Source of the DNA: Chloroflexota bacterium
GTDB lineage: Bacteria; Chloroflexota; Limnocylindria; P2-11E; CF-107
DNA length: 34,998 nucleotides
Assembly: GCA_005881435.1 (NCBI GenBank)
Contig: VBHP01000099.1
Span: forward strand, 1-34,998
Direction of reading: 5' to 3'
Both the position numbers and the translations under genes were made by a program. The notes under the pieces were generated by a model. The model was not told the origin of the DNA and did no database searches. It was given only the letters and a program-made list of their open reading frames with translations. This document shows, piece by piece, positions 17,782-26,384 of the stretch (position 1 is the first letter of the stretch; every line of letters begins with the position of its first letter).

Positions 17782-19592
17782 GCGATCGTCTGGCGCGCCT
17801 GTTCCTGGTGCGCTCCGCGTACGGGGGCCGGTTCGACGCCGACGGGCGAACGCTGCTCTTCGTCGCCGACCTGGCCGGAGTACCGCAGGCGTGGGCGTTG
17901 CGCACCGGGGCGCGATGGCCGGAGCTGGTACTGGCGCCGCGTGATCGGGTGCAGGACCTGCATCCCTCGCCGACACCAGGCGCGCTGGTCGCGAACACCG
18001 ATGTCGGCGGCGACGAGCAGACGCAATTGATCTTGGTCCGCGGCAGCGAGGCCAGCGCCGTCGTCGACGATCCCGCGCACGTCCATCGTTTCGGGTCGTG
18101 GTCCCCGGACGGAAAGAGCTTCGCCTTCGTCGCGAACACGCGCGATCCGCGCTGGTTCGACGTGTACGTGCGCGACGTGGCGCGGGGGACGACGCGCCTG
18201 CTGCTGTCGCACGACTCCACGAACGCGGTCGCGGACTGGTCGCCCGACGGTTCGCGACTGCTTGTGCAGCGCAGCTTCTCCAACTCGGAGCATGAGCTGT
18301 GGCTCGTGGAGGTCGCGACCGACGCGGCGCGGCCGCTGACCGCGCGCCGCGCGAAATATGAGGACGCGCGCTTCCTCGATGCGGACACCATCATCGTGCG
18401 CACCGATCTCGACAGAGATCGGGTCGGCGTGGCGCTGCTCGCCGTGGATCTCGCGGCGATGACGTCGATCGTCGGCGGAGATGTCGAGATCGACCGCGTG
18501 GCGCTCGCGCCCGAGGCGCGACTGATCGCGTACGCGCTCAACCGCGACGGGGCGAACGAGATCGTCGTCCGCTCGATCGATTCCGGCGTGGAGCGCCGCG
18601 TCAGCGGGTTGCCGCGCGGCGCACTGTACGAGTACTGGCAGAGCGGGCTCGCCTTCGACCGGCGCGGCCGGCATCTGGCGATCTCCTGGACCGCCGAGCG
18701 CGAGGGCGTAGACGTGTTCGTGCACGACGTCGCGACCGGCAAGACCCGCCAGGCCACTCACGCACCGAAGGCCGGCGTGAATCCGCGTCTCCTCGCGGAG
18801 TCCGAGGTCGTGCGATATCCGGCCTTCGACGGTCGCGAGATCCCCGCGCTGTGGTATCCGACGCGACGCGCGAGTGGTGCGCCGCCGTGCGTGGTCTACG
18901 TCCACGGCGGCCCGGAGTCGCAGCACCGCCCCAGCTGGCTTCCGGCCGTGCAGCACCTGGTGGCGTCAGGCTTCGCCGTGCTCGCACCCAACGTTCGCGG
19001 CAGCACCGGCTACGGCAACGAATACGAGCACGCCGACGACGTCCGCAAGCGTATGGACAGCGTCAGGGATCTGGCCGGCGCAGCGGCCTGGCTGGCCGAG
19101 AGCGGTCGCGCCGATCCGGAACGCATCGCGGTCTGGGGCGGAAGCTACGGCGGCTTCATGGTCCTGGCAGCGCTGACCACGGACCCCGAGCTATGGGCCG
19201 CGGGCGTGTGCCTCGTCGGCATCGGCAACTTCGTCACGTTCCTGCAGGCGACCGGCGCGTATCGGCGGCACCTGCGTGAAGCCGAATACGGGTCGCTGCA
19301 GCACGACCGCGACTTCCTCGAGTCGATCTCGCCGATCAATCATCTCGATCGCATCCGGGCGCCACTGCTGCTGATTCACGGCGCCAACGATCCGCGGGTC
19401 CCGATCGCCGAAGCCGAGCAGATGGTCAACCGCTTGCGCGAGCTCGGCCGTCCGGCCGATCTCATCCGGCTCGAGGACGAAGGCCATCAGATCGCGAAGC
19501 TGAAGAATCGGCTGCTGGCGTATCCCGCGGCGATCGAGTTCCTGCGCAAGCGGCTGCACGCCGCCCGGCGCGCCGCCGTCGCCGCGCAGTGA
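17778..19592 (+). CDS. S9-family serine peptidase (prolyl oligopeptidase / acylaminoacyl-peptidase type)
   Basis: A 604-residue cytosolic peptidase. Residues 1 to about 340 form a beta-propeller with repeated WSPDG-type strands (SWSPDGKSFAF, DWSPDGSRLLV). The C-terminal alpha/beta-hydrolase has VYVHGGPESQ (oxyanion region), Ser456 in GGSYGG, Asp538 in GANDPRVP and His570 in DEGHQ. It cleaves short peptides or acylated N-termini. No signal peptide is present. ATG at 17778 overlaps the MeaB stop, making it the last gene of the long operon, although its role has no evident link to acyl-CoA metabolism. Confidence 0.9.
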   Translation: MSDRLARLFLVRSAYGGRFDADGRTLLFVADLAGVPQAWALRTGARWPELVLAPRDRVQDLHPSPTPGALVANTDVGGDEQTQLILVRGSEASAVVDDPAHVHRFGSWSPDGKSFAFVANTRDPRWFDVYVRDVARGTTRLLLSHDSTNAVADWSPDGSRLLVQRSFSNSEHELWLVEVATDAARPLTARRAKYEDARFLDADTIIVRTDLDRDRVGVALLAVDLAAMTSIVGGDVEIDRVALAPEARLIAYALNRDGANEIVVRSIDSGVERRVSGLPRGALYEYWQSGLAFDRRGRHLAISWTAEREGVDVFVHDVATGKTRQATHAPKAGVNPRLLAESEVVRYPAFDGREIPALWYPTRRASGAPPCVVYVHGGPESQHRPSWLPAVQHLVASGFAVLAPNVRGSTGYGNEYEHADDVRKRMDSVRDLAGAAAWLAESGRADPERIAVWGGSYGGFMVLAALTTDPELWAAGVCLVGIGNFVTFLQATGAYRRHLREAEYGSLQHDRDFLESISPINHLDRIRAPLLLIHGANDPRVPIAEAEQMVNRLRELGRPADLIRLEDEGHQIAKLKNRLLAYPAAIEFLRKRLHAARRAAVAAQ

Positions 19593-19622
19593 GGATCGCG
19601 TAGCCGCACGCGGCGGCGGCCC

Positions 19623-19628
19623 TACGAT
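19623..19628 (+). promoter_or_regulatory. -10 hexamer TACGAT, leaderless start of the PEP-utilising enzyme
   Basis: TACGAT is a near-consensus -10 box followed by exactly six bases and then GTG at 19635. There is no ribosome binding site. This is the geometry of leaderless transcription, where the mRNA begins at the start codon. Confidence 0.5.
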
Positions 19629-19634
19629 GCCGCC

Positions 19635-22178
19635 GTGATCGTCGTCTCGCTGCGGTCGCTGCGCACCACCGACGTGTCCGTTGCCGGCGGAAAAGGAGCC
19701 AACCTCGGCGAGCTGTTGCGCGCCGGTTTTGCCGTCCCTGATGGCTTCGTCCTCACCACCGCGGCATACATCGCCGCGGCGCGCGCCGCCGGCGTCGACC
19801 CGAACGACCCGGTCGCGGCCGCCGATCGGCTGCGGCACGCCCAGGTGCCGGAGGAGATCGCCGACGCGGCGCGGCGCGCGTATGGCGAGCTCGGCGCCGG
19901 ACCGGTCGCGGTCCGATCCTCGGCCACCGCCGAAGACCTGCCCGGCGCATCGTTCGCCGGCCAGCAGGACACCTTCCTCGACGTGACCGGCGAGGACGCG
20001 CTGCTCGATGCGATCCGGCGCTGCTGGGCTTCGCTATGGAACGAGCGAGCGGTGTCGTACCGGCGCGCGAACGAGGTCGACGACGCCTCGGTCGCGCTGG
20101 CCGTGGTGGTCCAGCGCATGGTCGATGCCGCCGCGGCGGGCGTGCTCTTCACCGCCGACCCGGTGACGGGCCGTCGCACCCGCGCGGTCGTCGATGCCGT
20201 CGCCGGCCTGGGCGAAGCGTTGGTCGCCGGTCGTGTCGATCCGGATCACTACGCGGTCGAGGCGGCCAGCGGCGAGATCGTCGAGCGGCGCTTGACCGGC
20301 GACCACGCCGTGCTCGACGACGCGCGCATTCGTGAGGTGGTCGCGACCGGCGCGAGCGTCGCCGCACACTTCGCCACGCCGCAGGACATCGAGTTCGCCG
20401 TCGATCGCGGCGGAAAGCTGTGGCTGGTCCAGTCGCGGCCGATCACCACGCTCTACCCGCTGCCTGACGGCGCCGATCCGTCGCGTGAGCTCCGCGTCTA
20501 TTTCTCGGCGAACGTGGCGCAGGGGATGTTCGAGCCGTTCACGCCGATGGGCGTGCAGACGTTCCGCCTGATGAGCTCCGGTTTCGCCGCGGCGATCGGC
20601 CAGCCTGTCGCGGACCGGCTGGCCGGGGCGTCGAATCCGGTGAACGACCCCACCAATCGGCTCTGGATCGACGCGACCGCGCTCCTGCGCAACGTTGTGG
20701 CGCGTTCGTTCCCGCAGCGCGTGACCTCATTCATGGAAGCGCGCAGCGCCCGCCTCTTCGAGCGTCTGGCCGACGATCCGCGACTCGCCGCCCGCGGCGC
20801 GTCACGCTTCGCCACGCTACGGCGGATCGTTCCCCTCGCGCTTCGGCTCCACGTGCCCCAGACGATCCTTAGCGCGCTCCGCTCGCCCGACGCCGCGCGC
20901 GAGCGGCTGCTCGGCGAGGTCCGCGAGATGGGCCGCGCGAGCGTGCCTGACGACGCCCCACCCGCGGCGCGGATCGACGCGTTCGAGCGGCTGGTGCTGG
21001 AGACGCCGCCGCAGATGTTCCCGCGGCTGCTCGCGATCATCGCCGCCGGCGGTCTCTCGTTCGCCGCCGCGAGCCGCATCTTGCGCCGCGCGTCCCGGCC
21101 CGACGAGATGCAGATCGTGCTGCGCGGCCTGGCGCACAACCCGACGACCGAGATGGACCTGGCGCTATGGGCCCTCTCGCGCGACGCGCGCGACGACGCC
21201 CCGTCGCTGGCGCTGCTGCGCCAGGAATCGGTCGATGCGATCGCCGACCGGTATCGCGACGGGTCGCTGCCGCGCTGGCTGCAGCAGCATCTCTCGCGAT
21301 TCCTGGAGCGATACGGGCATCGCGCCGTGGGCGAGATCGATCTCGGCGTGCCGCGCTGGTCCGAGGACCCCCGGCACATCATCGGCGCGGTGCAGAACTA
21401 TCTGCTGCTGCCGCCGGACGCGCTGCCGCCCGACGCGCAGTTCGATCGTGGTGCGCGGGAGGCCGAGGCCATGATCGCGACGCTCCTCTCGCGAGTTCAC
21501 GGACCGCGGCGCCTGTTGGCGCGTGCGCTCCTGCGTCGCGTGCGCTCGCTCTTCGGCGCGCGCGAGGCGCCGAAGTTCCACGTCATCCGGATCTTCGCGG
21601 CGGGCCGCGCGCTGCTCAACCCGATCGGACGTGATCTCGCCGCCGCCGGACGCATCGGCGCGGCGGAGGACATCTATTTCTTGTCGCTCGCGGAGCTGCG
21701 CCGCGCGATCGGCGGTGACGATTTCCGCGAGAGCATCGCCTCGCGGCGCGCCGCCTACCGTCGCGAGCTGGGGCGGCGTCACATCCCGCGCCTCCTCCTC
21801 TCCGACGGCACCGAGCCCGAAAACGAGCTCGCCGGCGCCGAACCGGCGGCGGGATTGCGTGGCACGCCCGCCTCGCCTGGCGTCGTCTCCGCGCCGGCGC
21901 GGGTGTTACGGACGCCGCAGGGCGCGCGACTCGAGCCCGGCGAGATCCTTGTCGCGCCCTCGACGGATCCGGGCTGGACGCCCCTGTTCCTCACCGCCGG
22001 CGGCCTGGTGATGGAAATGGGCGGCATGATGTCCCACGGCGCGGTCGTCGCTCGCGAGTACGGCATTCCCGCGGTGGTCGGCGTCGCCGGTGCGACCGAC
22101 CGCATCGCCAGCGGTCAGCGGATCACCGTCGACGGTTCCGCAGGGACCGTGACGACCGGAACCGAGGAGCGCGCGTGA
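19635..22178 (+). CDS. PEP-utilising ATP-grasp enzyme with rifampin phosphotransferase-like architecture
   Basis: An 847-residue protein. Residues 1 to about 280 are the PPDK/PEP-synthase ATP-grasp domain (GGKGANLGELLRAGFAVPDGF, AVRSSATAEDLPGASFAGQQ, GVLFTADPVTG, WLVQSRPITTLYP). A helical middle domain (about 290-740) follows. The C-terminus is the swivelling phosphohistidine domain with His801 in MMSHGAVVAREYGIPAVVG. The protein ends about 46 residues later, so the pyruvate/PEP-binding TIM barrel of true PEP synthase is absent. This order equals rifamycin phosphotransferase (ATP, antibiotic-binding, His domains), but many relatives phosphorylate unknown compounds. GTG at 19635 has no ribosome site but a TACGAT box six bases upstream. 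Confidence 0.8.
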   Translation: MIVVSLRSLRTTDVSVAGGKGANLGELLRAGFAVPDGFVLTTAAYIAAARAAGVDPNDPVAAADRLRHAQVPEEIADAARRAYGELGAGPVAVRSSATAEDLPGASFAGQQDTFLDVTGEDALLDAIRRCWASLWNERAVSYRRANEVDDASVALAVVVQRMVDAAAAGVLFTADPVTGRRTRAVVDAVAGLGEALVAGRVDPDHYAVEAASGEIVERRLTGDHAVLDDARIREVVATGASVAAHFATPQDIEFAVDRGGKLWLVQSRPITTLYPLPDGADPSRELRVYFSANVAQGMFEPFTPMGVQTFRLMSSGFAAAIGQPVADRLAGASNPVNDPTNRLWIDATALLRNVVARSFPQRVTSFMEARSARLFERLADDPRLAARGASRFATLRRIVPLALRLHVPQTILSALRSPDAARERLLGEVREMGRASVPDDAPPAARIDAFERLVLETPPQMFPRLLAIIAAGGLSFAAASRILRRASRPDEMQIVLRGLAHNPTTEMDLALWALSRDARDDAPSLALLRQESVDAIADRYRDGSLPRWLQQHLSRFLERYGHRAVGEIDLGVPRWSEDPRHIIGAVQNYLLLPPDALPPDAQFDRGAREAEAMIATLLSRVHGPRRLLARALLRRVRSLFGAREAPKFHVIRIFAAGRALLNPIGRDLAAAGRIGAAEDIYFLSLAELRRAIGGDDFRESIASRRAAYRRELGRRHIPRLLLSDGTEPENELAGAEPAAGLRGTPASPGVVSAPARVLRTPQGARLEPGEILVAPSTDPGWTPLFLTAGGLVMEMGGMMSHGAVVAREYGIPAVVGVAGATDRIASGQRITVDGSAGTVTTGTEERA

Positions 22179-22588
22179 GCCCGAGCCCGCTGGCGAAGAA
22201 GCTATTGGTCAAGCCGGGATACCGCGCCGCGCTGGTGAACGCGCCCGCCGGATTCGCCAAGCGTCTGGAGCCTCTTCCCGACGGCGCCTCGGTGGCCGAG
22301 GGCGCCGGTCCGGGAAACGATCTGGTCCTGGCCTTCGCCAGAGATTCGACGGAGCTGTCGCGCGTGGCCTCTTCCGCCGCGCGCCTGGTCAAAGCGGATG
22401 GTCTGCTGTGGATCTGCTATCCGAAGGGCGGCAAGAGCGACCTCAGTCGCGACGTGCTCTGGGACATCTTGTCCAAAGACGGGTTCACCGGCGTCACGCT
22501 CGTGTCGGTCGACGCGATCTGGTCGGCGATGCGTTTCCGGCCGGCAACGAACGTGGGCGCTAAGCGCGCATCATCAGCGAAGCGGTGA
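22175..22588 (+). CDS. DUF3052-family protein
   Basis: A 137-residue protein matching the DUF3052 pattern: KLLVKPGYRAALVNAPAGF at the N-terminus, a short loop, DLVLAFARDSTEL, then ADGLLWICYPKGG, DLSRDVLWDIL and VDAIWSAMRFRPA. The family is small, cytosolic and without known function. GTG at 22175 overlaps the previous stop (GTGA). Its last 29 bases overlap the 3' end of the convergent radical SAM gene. Confidence 0.8.
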   Translation: MSPSPLAKKLLVKPGYRAALVNAPAGFAKRLEPLPDGASVAEGAGPGNDLVLAFARDSTELSRVASSAARLVKADGLLWICYPKGGKSDLSRDVLWDILSKDGFTGVTLVSVDAIWSAMRFRPATNVGAKRASSAKR

Positions 22589-24041
22589 CGCGCTCGCGGT
22601 AGCCGGCGGAGTTGTAGGCGCAGAACGGGATCATCCGCCCGTCGGGCACCAGGAACTCGACGCAGCACTTCATCACGTTCTTGACGTTGAAGGTCCACGG
22701 GTCCATGAAGTCGCGCGTATTGATCATGAACACGTGACGCGCGAGATCACGCGGCACATGCGACGACAGCGGCAGCGACGAGCGACAGGCGTCGCAGCGG
22801 TCGACGGCACGATTCGCCGGCAAGGCGTCCGACGCTGCGCGCCGGACATCCTCGGCGGCGGCGTCGGAGCCGACCTTCGCCGACGAGCTCCACAGGCGCT
22901 CCAGGATCCGCAGCAGCTCGTCCGACAGACCCGGCAGGGTGCGGTTCTTGAGGTAGTCGAGGTGCGTCTCGACGTCGATCAGCCGGGTGATCGGCGTGAC
23001 GCTGTCGCCGTCGACGAAGGCGTAGGTGACGAAGTTGCACGTCGGCATGCAGCAGGGGACCGGCACGAAATCGTCCAGCTTCAGCAGCCCGGCGCTCTGC
23101 GTCTCCAGCGCGCGTAGCACGTCGGGAATCGTCATTCGCGACAGCGGATCCGCGTCGAGATGCCGCTGGGCGCGGAATGCCGGCTGGAAGTTGACGCCGA
23201 AGACCGCCGGATGCCGCAGCCCGAACTCGACGATCCGGCCGACCTCGTGCTCGTTGACCCCTCGTTCGATCGCGGCCACCAGCACGACGCGAACATCGGC
23301 CGCCGCGAGCCGGTCCAGGGCGCGCAGCTTGTCCTCTATGAGCCCGGGCCGTCCGCGCAACAGCTCATTGGTGCGCGGCTCGAAGCCGTCGAACTGGAGG
23401 TACACGTGTGGCCGCAGCCGCGCGATGCCCTCCAGCAGACGATCGTCGTGCGCGATGCGGATGCCGTTGGTGTTGATCATCACGTAGGAGATGCCCTTGC
23501 GCTGCGCGAGCGCGACGAAATCCAAGAGCCGCGGATGCAGCGTCGGTTCGCCTCCGGAGAACTGGATGACCTCGGGCTGGCCCTCGGCTTCGACGAAGCG
23601 GTCGAGCATGAAGTCGACCTGCTCGTACGTGAGCTCGAACCCGGTCTTCGCCAGGTGCGTACCCGAGTTCGCGAAGCACAGCGGGCAGTCCAGATTGCAG
23701 CCGGAGTTCACCTCGATGAGCGCGAGGCAGGTGTGTTGCTGATGCTCGGGGCACAGGCCGCAGTCCAGCGGACAGCCGTCACGAGTCTCGGTGGCGAATT
23801 TCAGCGGCAGCGTCCCGGGCTTGTTGAAGCGCTGGATGCGCGTGTACAGGTCCGCGTCGCCGAAGACGAGTGCCTCAAACCAGCCGTGCTCCGGACAACG
23901 CTTGCGCATGATCACGCGTCCATCCCGGAGCAGGATCTGCGCGTCGATGACGCGCTTGCACTGAGGACAAAGGCTTCGCGTCAGTTCCCAGAAGATCTCC
24001 GGGCGATCGACGCGCGACGGCGCTTTCGTCTGTGCGCTCAT
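22560..24041 (-). CDS. Radical SAM protein of the archaeal tetraether lipid synthase (Tes/MJ0619) family
   Basis: A 493-residue radical SAM enzyme. The N-terminus has a zinc-ribbon-like part with Cys25/Cys28 (SLCPQC) and Cys49 (KRCPEHGWFE). Cysteines 90/94/97/105 (GCPLDCGLCPEHQQHTC) look like an auxiliary Fe-S cluster. The SAM cluster is Cys115/119/122 (CNLDCPLCFAN) and the SAM-binding motif is SGGEP. The C-terminus has PVPCCMPTC and MDPWTFNVKNVMKCCVEF, then PDGRMIPFCAYNS, which I recall from the Tes/MJ0619 family that joins lipid tails carbon-to-carbon to make membrane-spanning lipids. ATG at 24041 overlaps the upstream gene by four bases. Substrate in this bacterium is inference; another unactivated C-H coupling is possible. 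Confidence 0.78.
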   Translation of the reverse strand: MSAQTKAPSRVDRPEIFWELTRSLCPQCKRVIDAQILLRDGRVIMRKRCPEHGWFEALVFGDADLYTRIQRFNKPGTLPLKFATETRDGCPLDCGLCPEHQQHTCLALIEVNSGCNLDCPLCFANSGTHLAKTGFELTYEQVDFMLDRFVEAEGQPEVIQFSGGEPTLHPRLLDFVALAQRKGISYVMINTNGIRIAHDDRLLEGIARLRPHVYLQFDGFEPRTNELLRGRPGLIEDKLRALDRLAAADVRVVLVAAIERGVNEHEVGRIVEFGLRHPAVFGVNFQPAFRAQRHLDADPLSRMTIPDVLRALETQSAGLLKLDDFVPVPCCMPTCNFVTYAFVDGDSVTPITRLIDVETHLDYLKNRTLPGLSDELLRILERLWSSSAKVGSDAAAEDVRRAASDALPANRAVDRCDACRSSLPLSSHVPRDLARHVFMINTRDFMDPWTFNVKNVMKCCVEFLVPDGRMIPFCAYNSAGYRERVTASLMMRA

Positions 24042-24376
24042 CCGCGCGGGTAGCCGTACGGGGAAAAACAGGACCACGGGCCGAAGATGCCGCCGAAGAA
24101 GAGCAGCAGCGCGAACAGCCCGGCATATCCCGCCAGCGCCCCGTAGGCCGACCAGGGATGCAGCCGGTACAGCGCCGCCAGCAGCGCGATCGTCACCAGC
24201 CAGCTGGCCAGCACCACGACGGCACTCGGGTTCTGCCCAAGCCCGCCGAGTGTCGACGCGGTCAAAAACAGAAGCAGGAAGTTGAACACGATCGCGCCGA
24301 CGAAGCCGGCGACGAAGGCCGTGATGCTGCGCCGCCGCGGCCGCGCCGCTCCAGCGGGCGGCTGCTCCTGGGTCAT
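24038..24376 (-). CDS. Small membrane protein between the Lgt-like and Tes-like genes
   Basis: A 112-residue protein with a basic N-terminus ([17 protein letters not shown]) and three hydrophobic helices (about residues 18-40, 52-70 and 79-100), ending WSCFSPYGYPRG. ATG at 24376 overlaps the Lgt-like stop and its own stop overlaps the Tes-like ATG, so the three genes are translationally coupled. I recognise no family. Its placement suggests a membrane partner in the same lipid-related function. Confidence 0.7.
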   Translation of the reverse strand: MTQEQPPAGAARPRRRSITAFVAGFVGAIVFNFLLLFLTASTLGGLGQNPSAVVVLASWLVTIALLAALYRLHPWSAYGALAGYAGLFALLLFFGGIFGPWSCFSPYGYPRG

Positions 24377-25128
24377 AGTGCGAAACGAACGGTGGGGCGA
24401 TTTCGGCGAGCGAAGTAGAGCGCGATCGCGACGACGATGCCGACGCAAACGAATTGCTGGCCGGTCAGGCCTAGGGCGAGCACGTAATTGTTCCGGACGA
24501 ACTCGACGAAGAAGCGGAAGAACGCGTAACCGGCGAGTCCGATCTTCAGCAGATCGCCGTCACGCAGCGACGATCTGCCGCGCAGGGCGAGGAGCACTCC
24601 GAACCACGTCAGGTTGAACGCAGCGTCGTACAGCGGCGCCGGATGCACCAGGTAATCGACACCCGGAACCGGAACGCCCCAGGGCAGCGTCGTCTCCTTG
24701 CCCAGACCGTCCTCGGCCGAGAGGAAATCGCCGATGCGACCGACGGCCATGCCGAGCGCCATCGCCGGCGCGAACGCGTCGCAGGTGCAGCCGACGCCGA
24801 GAGAGCGGCTGGCGAGATAACCGCCGGCGTACGCGCCGGCGATCCCGCCCAGGATCGAGCCGGGACCGATGCTCGGATCGAACAGCGCGAAGTAATCGAA
24901 GACGACCGGCGCGACGTCCCATCCGGCGAAGAGCAGCATCGACAGCCGCGCCCCGAGCACGCCGCCGACGAACGCGGCGAGCGTGATCGGCACCACCTCG
25001 TCCGCGGGCCAGCGCCGCCGACGCGCCTCGTACACCAGGATCGCGAGGCACGCCAACAAACCGAGGACGAGGAAAAAGCCGTGCGAGTAGATGCGTACGC
25101 CGCCGAGCTCGAACAGCACCGGTCGCAT
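24373..25128 (-). CDS. Divergent prolipoprotein diacylglyceryl transferase-like membrane protein
   Basis: A 251-residue, seven-helix membrane protein of the Lgt family. Typical Lgt moves diacylglycerol from phosphatidylglycerol to the lipobox cysteine. Family features: [10 protein letters not shown] near the N-terminus, [14 protein letters not shown] (130-143) where Lgt has GRxGNFxNxE, [15 protein letters not shown] (162-169) and [10 protein letters not shown] (203-212). Unusual are Asp134 in place of the near-invariant Asn of the signature, and a GPGSILGG loop (88-95) where E. coli Lgt has its catalytic-region His. It may be an ordinary but diverged Lgt, or a relative that transfers diacylglycerol to something else. 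Operon linkage to the Tes-like gene supports a lipid role. Confidence 0.78.
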   Translation of the reverse strand: MRPVLFELGGVRIYSHGFFLVLGLLACLAILVYEARRRRWPADEVVPITLAAFVGGVLGARLSMLLFAGWDVAPVVFDYFALFDPSIGPGSILGGIAGAYAGGYLASRSLGVGCTCDAFAPAMALGMAVGRIGDFLSAEDGLGKETTLPWGVPVPGVDYLVHPAPLYDAAFNLTWFGVLLALRGRSSLRDGDLLKIGLAGYAFFRFFVEFVRNNYVLALGLTGQQFVCVGIVVAIALYFARRNRPTVRFAL

Positions 25129-25175
25129 GGCGGCCGAAGTATGCCTCTGGGCCGGCCCCAGGAAAAGCGACTAGC

Positions 25176-25490
25176 TCAGGCCGGCGTGAGGCCGGTGCCG
25201 CAGACCGTGGCGACAAACGCGAATGCGGCGAAAGACAGCAGCAGCAACGCGCCGAGGCAACCGATCGCGCCGAAGGCGAACCAGGGTCGCGTCTGTCCGA
25301 AGTACAGGAGGTAAAGGATGTTGCCGACGAGGACGAGCACGCCGAACGCCTCCGCCGGGAGACCGTATGCGCCGAGCAGGCTCGCGACCACGCCCAAGAC
25401 CAGGTTGGCGATGCCCCAGACCACGGCGCCAGTCAGAAAGTCGTTGCTGCGTTCGCTGTTGGTGTCATAGCGCTTGCGCGGGAAGCGCAT
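25176..25490 (-). CDS. Small integral membrane protein, unknown
   Basis: A 104-residue protein with a charged N-terminus ([17 protein letters not shown]) and three predicted membrane helices (about residues 19-42, 46-64 and 71-97), ending CGTGLTPA. It begins three bases after the htpX-like stop and so is probably co-transcribed with it. The 47 bases to the Lgt-like gene contain a GC-rich imperfect hairpin (CTGGGGCCGGCCCAG on the minus strand) without a T-run, so it is not a convincing terminator. The topology resembles the small protein at 24038, but no shared motif is clear. Confidence 0.65.
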   Translation of the reverse strand: MRFPRKRYDTNSERSNDFLTGAVVWGIANLVLGVVASLLGAYGLPAEAFGVLVLVGNILYLLYFGQTRPWFAFGAIGCLGALLLLSFAAFAFVATVCGTGLTPA

Positions 25491-25493
25491 GAC

Positions 25494-26339
25494 CTAATCC
25501 GCGAGACCCGCCATCTGCCGCAGCCGTCGCACGCGCTCCTCGGTCGGCGGATGAGTGGAGAAGAGCGACGCGAAGAGGTCGCCGGAGAACGGATTGACGA
25601 TGAAGAGGTGCGCCGTCGAGGGGTTCAGGTCCGCTTTCGCGGGCAACACCTTGCGCGCCTGGTCCAGCTTCTCCAGCGCGCTGGCGAGGGCCAGAGGATC
25701 GTGGATCGTCTCGGCGCCGGTCGCGTCCGCGCCGAGCTCGCGGCCGCGCGAGATCGCCAGCTGCACCAGCAGCGCCGCGATCGGCGCCAGGATCAGCCCG
25801 ACGAGGGCGATGATGCCGCCGCCGTTGCGGTCGTCCCGCCGCCCCGCGCCGAACCACAGCGACATCTGCACCAGGTAGCTGATCGCGCCGCCGAGCGTCG
25901 CCGCGATGGCCGAAACAAGGGTGTCGCGGTTCTTGACGTGCGACATCTCGTGCGCGATGACACCCTCGAGTTCGCGCCGATTCAGCAGCTGCATGATCGA
26001 GGGCGAGACTGCGACCACGCCGTGCTCCGGATCGCGACCGGTGGCGAAAGCGTTGGGCTGCGGCATGTCGACCATGTAGACGCGCGGCATCGACACGCCC
26101 GATTCCTGCGACACCCGCCGGACCATGGCGTAGAGCTCCGGCGCCTCGGCCTCGCTGACGGGCTTCGCCCCGGTCATCGCCAGCACCAGCCGGTCGGAGA
26201 ACCAGTAGGAGCCGAAATTCATCACCGCGGCGAAGAACAACGCGAAGGTGACGCCCTGCTGGCCGCCGATGAGGTAGCCGACATAAAGGAACAGACCGGT
26301 CAGCGTCGCGAGGAGGAGCAGCGTTCGGAGGTTCAGCAC
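25494..26339 (-). CDS. htpX: HtpX-like membrane zinc metalloprotease
   Basis: A 281-residue M48 protease, typical HtpX length. Two N-terminal helices (about 4-24 and 28-48) precede [19 protein letters not shown], the active site His130-Glu131-His134 (HEMSH) and the third zinc ligand Glu201 (SRGRELGAD). Two further hydrophobic segments (about 141-163 and 174-196) follow the active site. HtpX degrades damaged membrane proteins at the cytoplasmic face. The start is GTG at 26339 with a TACACT box eight bases upstream and no ribosome site. Confidence 0.92.
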   Translation of the reverse strand: MLNLRTLLLLATLTGLFLYVGYLIGGQQGVTFALFFAAVMNFGSYWFSDRLVLAMTGAKPVSEAEAPELYAMVRRVSQESGVSMPRVYMVDMPQPNAFATGRDPEHGVVAVSPSIMQLLNRRELEGVIAHEMSHVKNRDTLVSAIAATLGGAISYLVQMSLWFGAGRRDDRNGGGIIALVGLILAPIAALLVQLAISRGRELGADATGAETIHDPLALASALEKLDQARKVLPAKADLNPSTAHLFIVNPFSGDLFASLFSTHPPTEERVRRLRQMAGLAD

Positions 26340-26347
26340 TACCTCGA

Positions 26348-26353
26348 AGTGTA
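26348..26353 (-). promoter_or_regulatory. -10 hexamer TACACT of the htpX operon
   Basis: On the minus strand TACACT ends eight bases before the GTG at 26339, which implies a leaderless or nearly leaderless mRNA. It lies in the 45-base divergent gap shared with the carboxylase gene. Confidence 0.45.
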
Positions 26354-26368
26354 CGCACCGTCAGCCTC

Positions 26369-26374
26369 TAAACT
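26369..26374 (+). promoter_or_regulatory. -10 hexamer TAAACT of the propionyl-CoA carboxylase operon
   Basis: TAAACT fits TANNNT and ends ten bases before the ATG at 26385. No ribosome binding site precedes the ATG (GCCGA), so a very short leader is expected. Confidence 0.45.
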
Positions 26375-26384
26375 GCCTCGCCGA

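Noticed and set aside
19635-22178. Phosphoenolpyruvate synthase or pyruvate phosphate dikinase
   Set aside because: The protein ends shortly after the phosphohistidine domain, so the C-terminal PEP/pyruvate-binding barrel is absent.
25129-25175. Intrinsic terminator in the gap between the Lgt-like gene and the small membrane protein
   Set aside because: The GC-rich CTGGGGCCGGCCCAG hairpin is not followed by a T-run on either strand.
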